Below are positions 25,591-33,774 of a stretch of DNA of 64,000 bases, one piece after another (within the stretch, counting starts at the first letter, position 1; every line of letters starts with the position of its first letter). Below the pieces are notes generated by a model. The model was given only the letters and a program-made list of their open reading frames with translations. It searched no databases and had not been told where the DNA came from. The position numbers and the translations under genes were made by a program. This DNA comes from PALSA-505 sp963699015 (lineage in GTDB: Bacteria; Actinomycetota; Actinomycetes; Streptosporangiales; Streptosporangiaceae), in NCBI GenBank assembly GCA_963699015.1, contig CAVOSX010000006.1, positions 310,001 through 374,000 of the forward strand. The letters are read 5' to 3'.

Positions 25591-26151
25591 TCACGCAACG
25601 AGGCGGCAGACGGCGTCGATGACGGCGCGGCGGCGGTCGCGGCGGCTTACCTTGCTGGCCGCGGCGGCGAACTCCGGGTTCATGGTGCCCCAGGACACCG
25701 CCGTGGCCTGGATCAGGGTAAGCAGCTGAGCAGGGGTGAAGTGCCGGCTCAGGCGGTCGCCGGCCTGCGCGCCGGCGAGGGTCTTCAGCCGGGTCTTGTT
25801 GGCCTGGATGACGGCCGTGAGTGCGGCGCCATCAGGCCGTTCCAGCCGGTACCAGGTGGAAAGACGCTGCGCCTGCGGGTGGTCAGCGAAGTAGTCGAAC
25901 ATGCGCCCGGCATAGCCGGGCAGGTCGGCAGCATCGAAGCGGACCGCGTCCATCGTGTCCTTGACCGAGACGCTGTATACCGCGTCGAACAGGTCGTCCT
26001 TGTTGCCGAAGTAGGCGTAGATGCGTTCCTTGCTCGCCTGGGCCTGGCTGGCGACGCGGTCCATGCGCGCGCCAGCGATGCCGTACCGGGCGAACTCACC
26101 GGTGGCCGCTTCCATAATCCGGCGCCTGGTGTCGTCTGCGTTTCGTGCCAC
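25591..26151 (-). CDS. TetR-family repressor of the divergent SDR gene
   Basis: 186 residues from GTG 26151. The HTH is RRRIMEAATGEFARYGIAGARMDRVASQAQASKERIYAYFGNKDDLF, in the standard TetR position (about 8-55). The ligand domain is helical and ends HRRDRRRAVIDAVCRLVA. The intergenic region to the SDR gene (26251) carries two near-palindromic sites, the first within 12-33 bp of its own start. It therefore most likely represses both itself and the short-chain dehydrogenase. Confidence 0.9.
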   Translation of the reverse strand: MARNADDTRRRIMEAATGEFARYGIAGARMDRVASQAQASKERIYAYFGNKDDLFDAVYSVSVKDTMDAVRFDAADLPGYAGRMFDYFADHPQAQRLSTWYRLERPDGAALTAVIQANKTRLKTLAGAQAGDRLSRHFTPAQLLTLIQATAVSWGTMNPEFAAAASKVSRRDRRRAVIDAVCRLVA

Positions 26152-26162
26152 AGCGTCATGCT

Positions 26163-26237
26163 ACCAACCAACTAGTAGGTTGCTAAGTTTCCCCGGCCGT
26201 GTCATGCTGGACGTTACCAACCAACTAGTAGGTTGGT
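26163..26237. promoter_or_regulatory. Two TetR operators in the divergent promoter
   Basis: Two 22-bp sites have the form ACCAACCA-ACTAGT-AGGTTGGT: 26163-26184 (right arm weaker, AGGTTGCT) and 26216-26237 (arms match at all but one pair). Both have the palindromic core ACTAGT, and their centres are 53 bp apart, close to five helical turns, which favours same-face binding. Site 1 covers the TetR ribosome-site area; site 2 ends just before the GAGGAGG of the SDR gene. A repressor bound here would shut both genes. Confidence 0.85.
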
Positions 26238-26250
26238 GAGGAGGCTGACC

Positions 26251-27114
26251 GTGGCACCCCTTACCTGGCTCATCACCGGCAGCTCCCGCGGCCTGGGCCG
26301 CGCCCTGGCGACTGCTGCGCTGGACGCCGGGGACAATGTCACCGCGACCGCTCGCCGCCCCGAGCAGGTCAAGGACCTGGCCGAGCGTTATGGCAGCCGG
26401 GTGATCACCGCTGGGCTCGACGTGACGGACGCGCTTGCGGCCGAGGCCGCCGTCGCCACGACCATCGCGGCATTCGGCTCGCTGGACGTCGTCGTGAACA
26501 ACGCGGGCTACGCCCACTCGGCCGCCATCGAAGACATGCCACCCGGCGACTTCCGGGCCCAGATCGAGACGAACCTGTTCGGCGTCGTCAACGTCACCCG
26601 CGCCGCGCTGCCGGTCCTGCACGCCCAGCGTTCGGGGCATTTCCTGCAGTTCTCCTCCGTCGGCGGACGGGTCGGCGGCAGCCCGGGCATGGGCGCCTAC
26701 CAGACGGCCAAGTTCGCGGTCGAGGGCTTCAGCGAGGTGCTGAACGCCGAGGTCAGTCCGCTCGGTATCAAGGTCACCATCGTCGAGCCCGGCCCATTCC
26801 GCACCGACTGGGCGGGCTCCTCGATGACGGTGTACCCGGTCAGCCCGGACTATGAGCAGACGGTCGGCCGGATGAACGCCTTCCGCGAGCAGACCAGCCG
26901 CACCTGGCCCGGCGACCCCGTCCGCGCGGCCCGGATCCTGATTGACGTCGTCAACCACCCCGACCCGCCGCTGCGCCTGCTGCTGGGCGCCGCCGCTGTC
27001 GAGTCCGCCGCGAAGTCCTCGATCGCGCGGGCCGCCGAGACCGCCGCGTGGGCCGATGTCAGCCGCTCGGCCGACTTCCCCGCGGGTCATTCCCCGAGCC
27101 GCCAGTACCCGTAA
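26251..27114 (+). CDS. Short-chain dehydrogenase/reductase
   Basis: 287 residues from GTG 26251 with GAGGAGG seven bases upstream. The NAD(P) turn TGSSRGLGRALA, NNAG (VVVNNAGYAHSA), and the Ser/Tyr/Lys set (FSSVGG, then YQTAKFAVEGF) are all present. It fits the classical SDR pattern and should be an oxidoreductase on an alcohol/ketone. Divergent TetR gene and two operators in the shared promoter mark it as the target of that repressor, so its substrate, or a relative of it, may be the inducer. Confidence 0.92.
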   Translation: MAPLTWLITGSSRGLGRALATAALDAGDNVTATARRPEQVKDLAERYGSRVITAGLDVTDALAAEAAVATTIAAFGSLDVVVNNAGYAHSAAIEDMPPGDFRAQIETNLFGVVNVTRAALPVLHAQRSGHFLQFSSVGGRVGGSPGMGAYQTAKFAVEGFSEVLNAEVSPLGIKVTIVEPGPFRTDWAGSSMTVYPVSPDYEQTVGRMNAFREQTSRTWPGDPVRAARILIDVVNHPDPPLRLLLGAAAVESAAKSSIARAAETAAWADVSRSADFPAGHSPSRQYP

Positions 27115-27429
27115 CGGCTTTCGCGGGGAGCCGAGGCAGCGGCGGCCGACCTCCCGCCGTCCGGACGGCCGGCGGCCCGGCCACCCCGGCCCCGCAACCC
27201 GGGGCCCCGCAACCCGGGCCCGGCAACCCGGGCCCGGCAACCCGGGCCCGGCCACCCCGGCCACCCCGGCCCGGCAACCCGGGCCTGCCGTCGTCTGCGC
27301 GCACGCCGGTAACCGGGCCCGTCGTGCCAGGCCGGCGCAACGGTTAGGCTGTGCCTTCGGGACAGTGACTGCGCACGTGGTCCTGGCAGCCGCCGCTCAG
27401 GGGTGCGCCGACGTTAGGGGGGTTGCCTG
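27115..27429. other. Intergenic region, GC-rich, mostly repeat array
   Basis: 315 bases between two plus-strand genes. The first 60 bases and the last 130 bases show no feature I can name. The middle (27175-27297) is a CCCGGG-based tandem repeat array, described separately. Open frames crossing this region on both strands are products of the Gly/Pro/Arg-rich repeat, not genes. Confidence 0.6.
27175..27297. repeat. CCCGGG-based tandem repeat array
   Basis: The 14-mer aacccgggcccggc occurs three times head to tail (27211-27252), flanked by diverged versions (ccaccccggcc, cccgcaaccc, ggggccccgc). The CCCGGG and GGGCCC cores are self-complementary, so every unit can pair with the next. The array follows the SDR stop by 61 bp and may act as a transcription terminator or be a slippage-prone minisatellite. 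Confidence 0.7.
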
Positions 27430-28203
27430 GTGAGCGTCCCCGAGACGGAACCGGCCCAGGGCACGGAACGCGCGGCGGCCGCGGCGCCATCCGGGCCCGA
27501 GAAGGCGGGCGGGTGGAATGATCCGCGGCTGCCCTGGCTCGGTAAGCCGCGGACGGCCGACATCCTCTGCTGGGTGGGCATCGTGCTCAGCGGCGTGTAC
27601 TTCTGGGCGTTGCTGCCGTTGCGGGTGTCGCTGGTCGGCACCCACCCGATCGTCGCCGTACTGCTCAACGGCAGCACCGAGTCGATCATCTCGGCCGCCG
27701 CGTTCGCCAGGGCCGGCGACGGCACGCTGGCCCTGGTGCTGCTCGCCGCGATTCCCGGGCTGATCAAGTTCGACGCCCTGTACTGGTGGGCGGGGCGGCT
27801 GTGGGGCGAGCGGTTCATCATGACCATGCCGGGCAGCCGGCGCGTGGCCAGGCACATGGATCGCGTGCAGCGGTACGGCCGCAAGTTCACCTGGCCGGCC
27901 GTGGTGATCAGCTCCTTCCTGCCCATTCCTAGGGCAATCATTTGCGTGCTAGCCGGCTGGGCCGGGATGAGGCTCGTCACGTTCCTCATCCTGGACATGA
28001 TCGGAGCCTTGCTGTGGGCCGGCCTGCTCGCCGGGCTGGGGTACGCGCTAGGTCACCACGCGGTCGTCGCGGCCAAGGTCATCTCCCACTACAGCTGGTG
28101 GGTCACGGTCGCAATCGTGGCGCTGACCGTGCTGTTTGCCCTGCGCTCCCAGCGCCGGCTGAAGGCGGCCGCGGCGGCCCCCGCCGACCAGGACGCTGGA
28201 TGA
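27430..28203 (+). CDS. DedA/VTT-type membrane protein
   Basis: 257 residues from GTG 27430. An acidic, disordered N-terminus of about 45 residues precedes four or five membrane segments. The DedA/VTT signature is readable: the re-entrant loop E-S-x(n)-ALVLLAAIPGLIKFDALYWWAGRLWG, then RVQRYGRKFTWPAVVISSFLPIPRAIICVLAGWAGMRLVTF. These proteins take part in lipid and undecaprenyl-phosphate scrambling or flipping in the plasma membrane. Its single basic tail (RSQRRLKAAA) ends inside. It is isolated; convergent with the F420-type enzyme downstream with a 19-bp gap. Confidence 0.75.
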   Translation: MSVPETEPAQGTERAAAAAPSGPEKAGGWNDPRLPWLGKPRTADILCWVGIVLSGVYFWALLPLRVSLVGTHPIVAVLLNGSTESIISAAAFARAGDGTLALVLLAAIPGLIKFDALYWWAGRLWGERFIMTMPGSRRVARHMDRVQRYGRKFTWPAVVISSFLPIPRAIICVLAGWAGMRLVTFLILDMIGALLWAGLLAGLGYALGHHAVVAAKVISHYSWWVTVAIVALTVLFALRSQRRLKAAAAAPADQDAG

Positions 28204-28222
28204 CCCCGGTGCGGCAAGCGCG

Positions 28223-29098
28223 CTAGGCCGACTTGTCGATGAGCTCGCTGGTGACCCAGCGGGCGGCGTTCTCGGGATATGTGGCGGGCAAGCCCAGGAC
28301 GATGTGCCGGAAGCCCGCGCCGATGGCTTCCGCGATCGCGTCCCGGGTGCTGCCGGGGTGGTCATAGGAGACCGGCAGGACGATGGATCGGGTGATCGAG
28401 GCGGGGTCGCGGCCGATCTCGGCGCAGAAACGGTCCAGCACAGCGCCTCGACGGACAGCGTCATCGATGTCGCCGCCGGGAAAGTTCCACAGGTCGGCAT
28501 GCTCGGCGACCACGCGCAGCGTCGCAGTCGAGCGCCCGCCGATCAGTACCGGCGGATGAGGCCGCTGGGCGGGCTTGGGGTTGCAGAACGCTCCGGCGAG
28601 GCGGAGGTAGGTGCCGTCGAAGTCGAATGGTTCAGCCTCGGTCCACAACCGCCGGATCACCGTGCACGCTTCGGCGAGGCTCCCCACCGCGTAGGCGGAG
28701 TCGCGGAAAGGCAGGCCGTATGCCTCGTACTCGCGGCGGGCCGCCGGATGGCCTGGTCGAGAGCCCGCGCCGATGCCGAATTCGAGCCGCCCGCCGGAGA
28801 CGACGTTGACGGTCGCAGCGATCTTGGCCAGCATCGCGGGCGGCCGGAACCGGTTGCTGGTCACGAGCAGCCCGAGGCGCAGTCGTCCGGTCTGCGCGGC
28901 GAGCGCTGACAGCAGCGTCCAGCCTTCGAAGGTCGGCCCGTTCGGGTCTGCGCCGATCGGCATGAGGTGATCGAACAGCCACGCATGCTCGATCTGCGGG
29001 ATCGTGTCCGCCTCTCGCCAGACCCGCAGAACGTCCTGATAGCTGACCTGCGACGGGGCCGTCATGATCCCGAAACGCGGTCCGGTCGTGTGCGACAT
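28223..29098 (-). CDS. LLM-class (luciferase-like, likely F420-dependent) oxidoreductase
   Basis: 291 residues. The luciferase-like monooxygenase barrel shows FGIMTAPSQVSYQDVLRVWREAD, RLGLLVTSNRFRPPAMLAKIAATVNVVSGGRLEFGIGAG and RPHPPVLIGGRSTATLRVVAEHADLWNFPG. In actinobacteria this branch mostly uses coenzyme F420; FMN is the alternative. Divergent from the TetR gene at 29248, with two matched operators between, so it is the probable target. Substrate unknown. Confidence 0.85.
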   Translation of the reverse strand: MSHTTGPRFGIMTAPSQVSYQDVLRVWREADTIPQIEHAWLFDHLMPIGADPNGPTFEGWTLLSALAAQTGRLRLGLLVTSNRFRPPAMLAKIAATVNVVSGGRLEFGIGAGSRPGHPAARREYEAYGLPFRDSAYAVGSLAEACTVIRRLWTEAEPFDFDGTYLRLAGAFCNPKPAQRPHPPVLIGGRSTATLRVVAEHADLWNFPGGDIDDAVRRGAVLDRFCAEIGRDPASITRSIVLPVSYDHPGSTRDAIAEAIGAGFRHIVLGLPATYPENAARWVTSELIDKSA

Positions 29099-29176
29099 GG
29101 GAGCCGTCGGTCCTTTTCACCGGGGTGCCCGCCGGGCCAGCGCGCATGGCTCGCCTCCCGGTCTGGCATGATGGCA

Positions 29177-29218
29177 AACGGAACATTGCTCCGTTCAACA
29201 TACGGAACGCTGCTCCGT
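29177..29218. promoter_or_regulatory. Two TetR operators, 24 bp apart
   Basis: Site 1 is AACGGA-N7-TCCGTT (29177-29195); site 2 is ACGGA-N7-TCCGT (29202-29218). The two are copies of the same 17-19-bp inverted repeat, with centres 24 bp apart. They lie between the divergent LLM enzyme (start 29098) and the TetR gene (start 29248), so the repressor can control both. Confidence 0.85.
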
Positions 29219-29247
29219 TTCGCAAGCTGGCGACGAGGGGCGGGACA

Positions 29248-29850
29248 TTGTCTGGCATCGATGCGCGGGCAGGGCGGGCGTCCCCGCGCAAACGGGCCGA
29301 CGCCCGACGCAACGAACGGACCCTGCTCGACGCCGCCGCCGCCGTGTTCGTCACCTCCGGCGTGCAGGCGCCGGTGCGTGACATCGCGGCCAAGGCCGGA
29401 GTCGGGATGGGCACGATCTACCGCCACTTCCCGACCCGGGCCGATCTCGTCATCGCCGTCTACCGCCACCAGGTTGACGCCTGCGCCGAAGCCGGGCCGG
29501 CCCTGCTGGCGAGCAGCAGCACGCCGCACGCCGCGCTCACGCAATGGGTCGGCCTCTTCGTCGACTTCCTGGTCACCAAGCACGGACTCGCCGCGGCGCT
29601 GCAGTCCGGCAATGCCCGCTTCGAGACCCTGCACGCCTACTTTCTCGACCGCCTCGTGCCCGTGTGCGCACACCTGCTCGACGCCGCGGCGGACGCCGGC
29701 GAGATTCGCCCTGACGTGCAGGCCTACGGACTGCTGCGCGGCATCGGCAACCTGTGCGCCGGCGCCGGCGGCGACTCGCGCTATGACGCGCGCCGGATGG
29801 TCGGGCTGCTCATCGCCGGGCTGGTTCAACCGGGCCCGGCCAGGCAATGA
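29248..29850 (+). CDS. TetR-family regulator of the divergent LLM enzyme
   Basis: 200 residues from TTG 29248; GAGGGG at 29235-29240 supports this start, whereas longer open sequence upstream runs through the operators. HTH: NERTLLDAAAAVFVTSGVQAPVRDIAAKAGVGMGTIYRHFPTRADLV. The C-terminal ligand domain (WVGLFVDFLVTKHGLAAALQSG) is typical of the GntR-like TetR_C branch with 'LxxxxxxxAAG' style. Two operators in the divergent promoter argue for repression of itself and of the LLM gene. Confidence 0.87.
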   Translation: MSGIDARAGRASPRKRADARRNERTLLDAAAAVFVTSGVQAPVRDIAAKAGVGMGTIYRHFPTRADLVIAVYRHQVDACAEAGPALLASSSTPHAALTQWVGLFVDFLVTKHGLAAALQSGNARFETLHAYFLDRLVPVCAHLLDAAADAGEIRPDVQAYGLLRGIGNLCAGAGGDSRYDARRMVGLLIAGLVQPGPARQ

Positions 29851-29949
29851 CCGGCGAGTCGCGTTCGGGCCGCGCGGCGGCGACAGCGCCGGACGGCTGC
29901 GGTGACCACCTGGTTGCGTCCCGGCTACCGGCAGGCAAGACTCGCAGCC

Positions 29950-30126
29950 ATGGCTTCCAGCAGCGACCGCAACCCCGAGGATGAGTACGCCGACGACGAG
30001 TACGCGGACCACGACGCCGAAGACCGCGACCAGCCCTCGGTGCCGAGCGAGATTCCCGACGACGAGCCCGTAGACGACGTGCTCGAACAGCGTCAGGAGG
30101 TTCCGTACCGCGACGACGACCAGTGA
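29950..30126 (+). CDS. Small acidic disordered protein
   Basis: 58 residues from ATG 29950, or 74 if GTG 29902 is used. The sequence is strongly acidic (EDEYADDEYADHDAEDRDQPSVP, DDEPVDDVLEQRQEVPYRDDD) with no hydrophobic core, so it is probably unfolded by itself. I do not recognise a named family. It converges on the pspA gene with a terminator-like hairpin between. A role in binding a basic partner or a membrane-stress protein would be speculation. Confidence 0.55.
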   Translation: MASSSDRNPEDEYADDEYADHDAEDRDQPSVPSEIPDDEPVDDVLEQRQEVPYRDDDQ

Positions 30127-30131
30127 GGGCG

Positions 30132-30151
30132 GGCCGGCGCTGCAGCCGGCC
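30132..30151. terminator. Hairpin between convergent genes
   Basis: Stem GGCCGGC (30132-30138) with GCCGGCC (30145-30151) around loop gctgca. It lies 5 bp after the stop at 30126 and 10 bp before the end of pspA, and fits as a shared bidirectional terminator. No U-run. Confidence 0.6.
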
Positions 30152-30161
30152 GGGCCGGGCG

Positions 30162-30906
30162 TCAGCTCCCGGTGCTCCCGGTCAGCTCCGGCGGTGCCGC
30201 TGAGCCACCCGGGCCGATCTGGGCCTTCAGCGCGGCAAGTTCCCTGTCCACCTCGGCGGCCGACCCGGCTTCGTCGAGCTCCTTCTGGATGTCGTCGGTG
30301 TCTCCGCCGACGTCTTCGAGCACTCCGGATTGGAGCAGCTCGTTCGACGGCGCCGGCGCGGGCCTGCATCGTGGCGATCTTGTCCTGGGCACGCTGGAGC
30401 GCCTCGCCCGAGTCACCGACGTCCCGGGAAATCCCCGCGGCGCTCTCGTCCACCGCAGTCTCCGCTTTCGCGGCGGTGTACTGGGCTTTCAGCACTTCCT
30501 TTTGGGTACGGAAGTCGTTCACCCGCTTCTGCAGCGCGTCGAGGGTGTGCTCAAGCTTTTGCTCCTGCTCGGTGAGCTGCTCATGCTGGGGCTCCATCGC
30601 ATCGATCTGGCCCTGGGCAGCAGCCTTGCGGGACAGGGCCTCCCTCGCCAGATCCTCCCTGCCCTGCGACAGCGCCGCCGCGGCCTGTTCCTGGAGGTGA
30701 TCCACCGAATGCTGGAGCTGCTGTTCCTGCAGCTCGATCCGCTTGCGCGAGGCCGCGATCTCCACCAGCCCCCGGCGGACCTGGGTGATCTGATCGAGCA
30801 TCTGCTCGTAGGAAAGGTCGAGCATCTCGTCGGGCTGCTCGGCGGCGTCGAGCGCCTTGTTGGCCTTGGCCTGCACTATCTCGTGGGCTCGCTGGAAAAG
30901 GCTCAT
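30162..30906 (-). CDS. pspA: PspA/IM30 family membrane-stress protein with one frameshift
   Basis: About 248 residues after repair. The PspA coiled coil is unmistakable: SLFQRAHEIVQAKANKALDAAEQPDEMLDLSYEQMLDQITQVRRGLVEIAASRKRIELQ, then QQHSVDHLQEQ and long helical repeats. PspA polymerises on damaged inner membranes. At 30343-30344 an extra A (gtcgaacgag for gtcgacgag) shifts the frame; removing it gives AVDELLQSGVLEDV, and the neighbouring frame finishes with DDIQKELDEA..VDRELAALKAQ and ends at 30162. Without repair the frame runs into unrelated sequence, so I treat it as a likely sequence error in an otherwise intact gene. Confidence 0.85.
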
Positions 30907-31074
30907 CTCGGGCTGCTCCTCGTCATCGTGGACGGACCGCGCCGATTCCGCTGCCGAATCCGGGTCGATCGCGGCACTCGTACCGGCACCGATACCCCAG
31001 AGGCTACCGCCGGGAGGCCGCCCGCTTATGCGTGGTGCCGGCGGGCGTTGCCGCGCCCGATCGCTGGCAGGTTT

Positions 31075-33165
31075 TCAGGGGGCGGGCATCGTGGCCATGA
31101 TCGTCTGGCCGTGCGTGCTGCCGGAGATCGTGGCCGTTGAGTGCGATGTGTAGTCGAGGTAGTGCAGGCGGATGGCAGCCGAAGTGCCGCCCGGCGCGCT
31201 CACCGTCAGCCATGCGCGCATGCGCCCGGTCACCTGGTCCCAGCTCGCGTGGCCGCTCACGGTGGTGTCGGCGGTCCATTTCACCGCTCGCAAGCTGATC
31301 GTGGTCGAGTCGGCGGGGCCCGCATAGGAGTACGTACCGCCGCGCAGGCCCCAGCCCTCGCGGCCGTTGCCGTAATACCAGCGCCATTCCGCATCGCCGA
31401 CGGCAGCCGCGCCGACGGCCGCGAGCCGGCGCCCGAGCCGCCCGGCGCGGTTGCCTGCTGCCGCTGCGGCAGGCGACATGTCCGACAGCCGGCGCGGGAA
31501 GCTGCCCACGGTGCGGATCTCGGGGGTCCGCTTCGCGCACGACGCATCGAGGGTGCGCAGCGTGGCGGGCGCGGCGACGAACGACCGGACGAGGCCCTGA
31601 GCGCAGCCGAAGGTGTCATCGAGCGCGTTGATGTGAGTGTCGTTGTGGATCAGGATCCACCGCGCCGACGGGCCCATCTCGCGTGCCGTCCGCCTGCCCT
31701 CCGCGGGTGTGGTCAGCGAGTCCAAGTCGCCGGACAGCACCAGCACGGGCAGCCTCTTCGGCGCGAACGGCGGCGACGTGGTGACCGGCGGGTCCCGGTA
31801 CCGGGGCGCGGGCCAGTCCAGGCAGGCGTCGAACTCCTCGGCCGGCTCGGTCACCCACTGCCGCACCGTGAAAGGCGCGAAAAGCCGCATCGGCAGCGCC
31901 GAAACCGCCGCGTCATATGCCGCCTTCCGCCGTCTGAGGCTGGCCCGGTAACTGAACGGCTGCGGGTAGTCCAGGCACGTGGTCGCCTGGTAGGAGCCGT
32001 CGTTGAACTGGTCGGCGGGGCCGGAGCTGCCGGTGTAGATGTCGGTGGCCGCCAGCCGGAGCAGTGGCCCGGCATCATGGCCGTAGAGCAGTGCCCGGGC
32101 CGCGGGATCGAGTTCGCGGTAGACGATGCTGTCCGCGCCCGCGTTGTTGACAAGCTCGACCAGCTGCCCGACGCCAACCCGCTCGGTGACTTCGGTCCCG
32201 TAGGCGTTTTTGGTCCGGCCGGTCACCGGGCGGGCGCGCAGGTACCGGGCCAGCGCGACGATGCGCGCCCAGGACGAGCCCGGTGCCGCGGCATGGCAGG
32301 CGACGCTGCGCAAGCAGGCGATCCGGAACGAGCGCCGCGCGGCCGCGATGGTGCTCGGGTACCACGGGTCGCGCTGGGTCACCGGGTAGGCGGCGTCCAG
32401 CGTGACCGAGCGCAGCATCGCGGCGTAGCGGGCTGTGAAGACCTGGCTGAAGAACGTGCCGTAGGAGTCGCCGTACAGGTCAACCTGGCCGACCTCCAGC
32501 CTGCGCAGCAGCAGCGCCACGTCCCTGGCGGCGTCCGCCGTCGTGTACAGATCGCTCGCCTGTACGTAACCGCCGCCGGTGAGCCTGCGGGTGTGATTGA
32601 GCTGCCTGCCGCACTTGCCCGTGTCGATGACGTAGGCCGCCGTGCCGTCGGCCAGCTTCCAGTCCTGCAGCGGCCCGCACGTGAACGGGGAGGAGTTCCC
32701 GGTGCCGCGCAGATTGACCAGCAGCAGGTTCCGCCTGCCTAGCAGCGGGCGGAACAGGGTCCGGTACTCACCCGCATAGTCGGTGGTGGCGTAGCCGGGA
32801 CCGCCCTGTACGGCGAGGATCGTCCCGGTCGCCTTAGCCCCGGTAGCGGGATACCACTGGAAGCCCAGCCTGATCGTGCCCGCCGCGGCCGGATCCCGGC
32901 CCACGTACTGGTAGGGCACGCTGATCGTGGTGCACCAGGCCAGCCGGGATGAGGCACACGGGGGAATGGTCACCGACCCCACCCGGATCGGATGGCGCCC
33001 GGCCGGCGCCGCGGCAGCGAGCCGGGCCGCAGTCCCGGACCGGGCACTGGCACCTGGCGGGGCAGCGCTACCGGCGAAAGCCTCCCCGGTGACTGCCATC
33101 GACAGGGCAACTGCGGCCGCGACCGTGATCAACCGCGTCCAGACTGAACACCGCGATACCGGCAT
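31075..33165 (-). CDS. Secreted S33-type alpha/beta-hydrolase peptidase (tripeptidyl aminopeptidase-like)
   Basis: 696 residues with a signal peptide (RLITVAAAVALSMAVTGEAFA). The oxyanion motif QGGPG lies at 120-124, nucleophile Ser234 in GDSYG, acid Asp480 or Asp482 in LSGDLDSL and His511 in NDTH. This is the layout of the streptomycete tripeptidyl aminopeptidase/S33 group, with a large lid between 250 and 440. The last 110 residues (WRWYYGNGREGWGLRGG.. to MATMPAP) are a beta-rich extension not found in the standard enzymes. It should trim peptides outside the cell. It is isolated. Confidence 0.88.
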   Translation of the reverse strand: MPVSRCSVWTRLITVAAAVALSMAVTGEAFAGSAAPPGASARSGTAARLAAAAPAGRHPIRVGSVTIPPCASSRLAWCTTISVPYQYVGRDPAAAGTIRLGFQWYPATGAKATGTILAVQGGPGYATTDYAGEYRTLFRPLLGRRNLLLVNLRGTGNSSPFTCGPLQDWKLADGTAAYVIDTGKCGRQLNHTRRLTGGGYVQASDLYTTADAARDVALLLRRLEVGQVDLYGDSYGTFFSQVFTARYAAMLRSVTLDAAYPVTQRDPWYPSTIAAARRSFRIACLRSVACHAAAPGSSWARIVALARYLRARPVTGRTKNAYGTEVTERVGVGQLVELVNNAGADSIVYRELDPAARALLYGHDAGPLLRLAATDIYTGSSGPADQFNDGSYQATTCLDYPQPFSYRASLRRRKAAYDAAVSALPMRLFAPFTVRQWVTEPAEEFDACLDWPAPRYRDPPVTTSPPFAPKRLPVLVLSGDLDSLTTPAEGRRTAREMGPSARWILIHNDTHINALDDTFGCAQGLVRSFVAAPATLRTLDASCAKRTPEIRTVGSFPRRLSDMSPAAAAAGNRAGRLGRRLAAVGAAAVGDAEWRWYYGNGREGWGLRGGTYSYAGPADSTTISLRAVKWTADTTVSGHASWDQVTGRMRAWLTVSAPGGTSAAIRLHYLDYTSHSTATISGSTHGQTIMATMPAP

Positions 33166-33231
33166 GGCGCCTCATCGTCGGGCCCGGCCCGCCGGTTGTC
33201 AAGACCGGTGTCGCCTGCCGCAACCGTGCGC

Positions 33232-33702
33232 TCACGCGCTGACGGACTCCGCCGTCGATTTCACATTGGCGAGGGTGGTGCGAATACCGGCAAGGTTGTG
33301 CTCGCCGCGGTCGCGCACGCCCATGACGAGATCGCCCAGCGGGGCGGCCGCCGCCGGTCGCCGGTCAGTCCATCGCTCCGTCACCAGGCAGCCTCCCTCC
33401 GCACCTTCGAGCGTGTAGCTCCACTCCGAGACGGTCAGTCCCAGGGCCTTTACCGTGAACGCGAACAAATGACCAGGATCGGCCGCGGTGACCGTGCACA
33501 CCGTGCTCCAGCGAAGCACGCCCTTGCGGTTACGACCGACAAACCGCGCGCCGGCCGCTGGCCCCGCCGCCTGCCCGAGCCAGCGCCCGCCGCAGTTCTC
33601 CGGGCTCCACTCACCCATCCGGGTGATGTCCGTCAGCATCGAGTACACGGCGAGCGGATCGGCAGCTATGGTCGCGCTGTCCTGGACGTGAGTCACGCTC
33701 AT
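33232..33702 (-). CDS. SRPBCC/START-like polyketide-cyclase fold protein
   Basis: 156 residues from ATG 33702, next to GAGG; a start three codons earlier (33711) is also possible. Its features are SVTHVQDSATIAADPLAVYSMLTDITRMGEWSPE with the usual 'W' at the start of the ligand-binding groove, and a C-terminal helix. Such single-domain proteins bind or transform hydrophobic ligands, or act as chaperones. No partner nearby is convincing. Confidence 0.75.
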   Translation of the reverse strand: MSVTHVQDSATIAADPLAVYSMLTDITRMGEWSPENCGGRWLGQAAGPAAGARFVGRNRKGVLRWSTVCTVTAADPGHLFAFTVKALGLTVSEWSYTLEGAEGGCLVTERWTDRRPAAAAPLGDLVMGVRDRGEHNLAGIRTTLANVKSTAESVSA

Positions 33703-33734
33703 GATCCTCATGCCCAGCGGGGGCCAGCGCAAGC

Positions 33735-33771
33735 GAGGTGACCATCCGGTGTTACGCCGGTGCCCGGATCA
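33735..33771. repeat. 37-bp direct repeat flanking the ankyrin gene, copy 1
   Basis: This stretch matches 35476-35512 in the same orientation at 32 of 37 bases; the core ccggtgttacgccg is identical. It lies 3 bp from the stop of the ankyrin-repeat gene (33775), and the other copy lies about 200 bp upstream of that gene, overlapping the end of the FN3 gene, so the pair brackets the ankyrin gene. Origin unknown: a footprint of insertion or a small repeated element. Confidence 0.6.
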
Positions 33772-33774
33772 CGG

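Noticed and set aside
29062..30906. A 614-residue PspA fusion protein
   Set aside because: Beyond the frameshift at 30343 the frame is antisense to the TetR and acidic genes. Repairing one base gives an ordinary PspA of about 248 residues.
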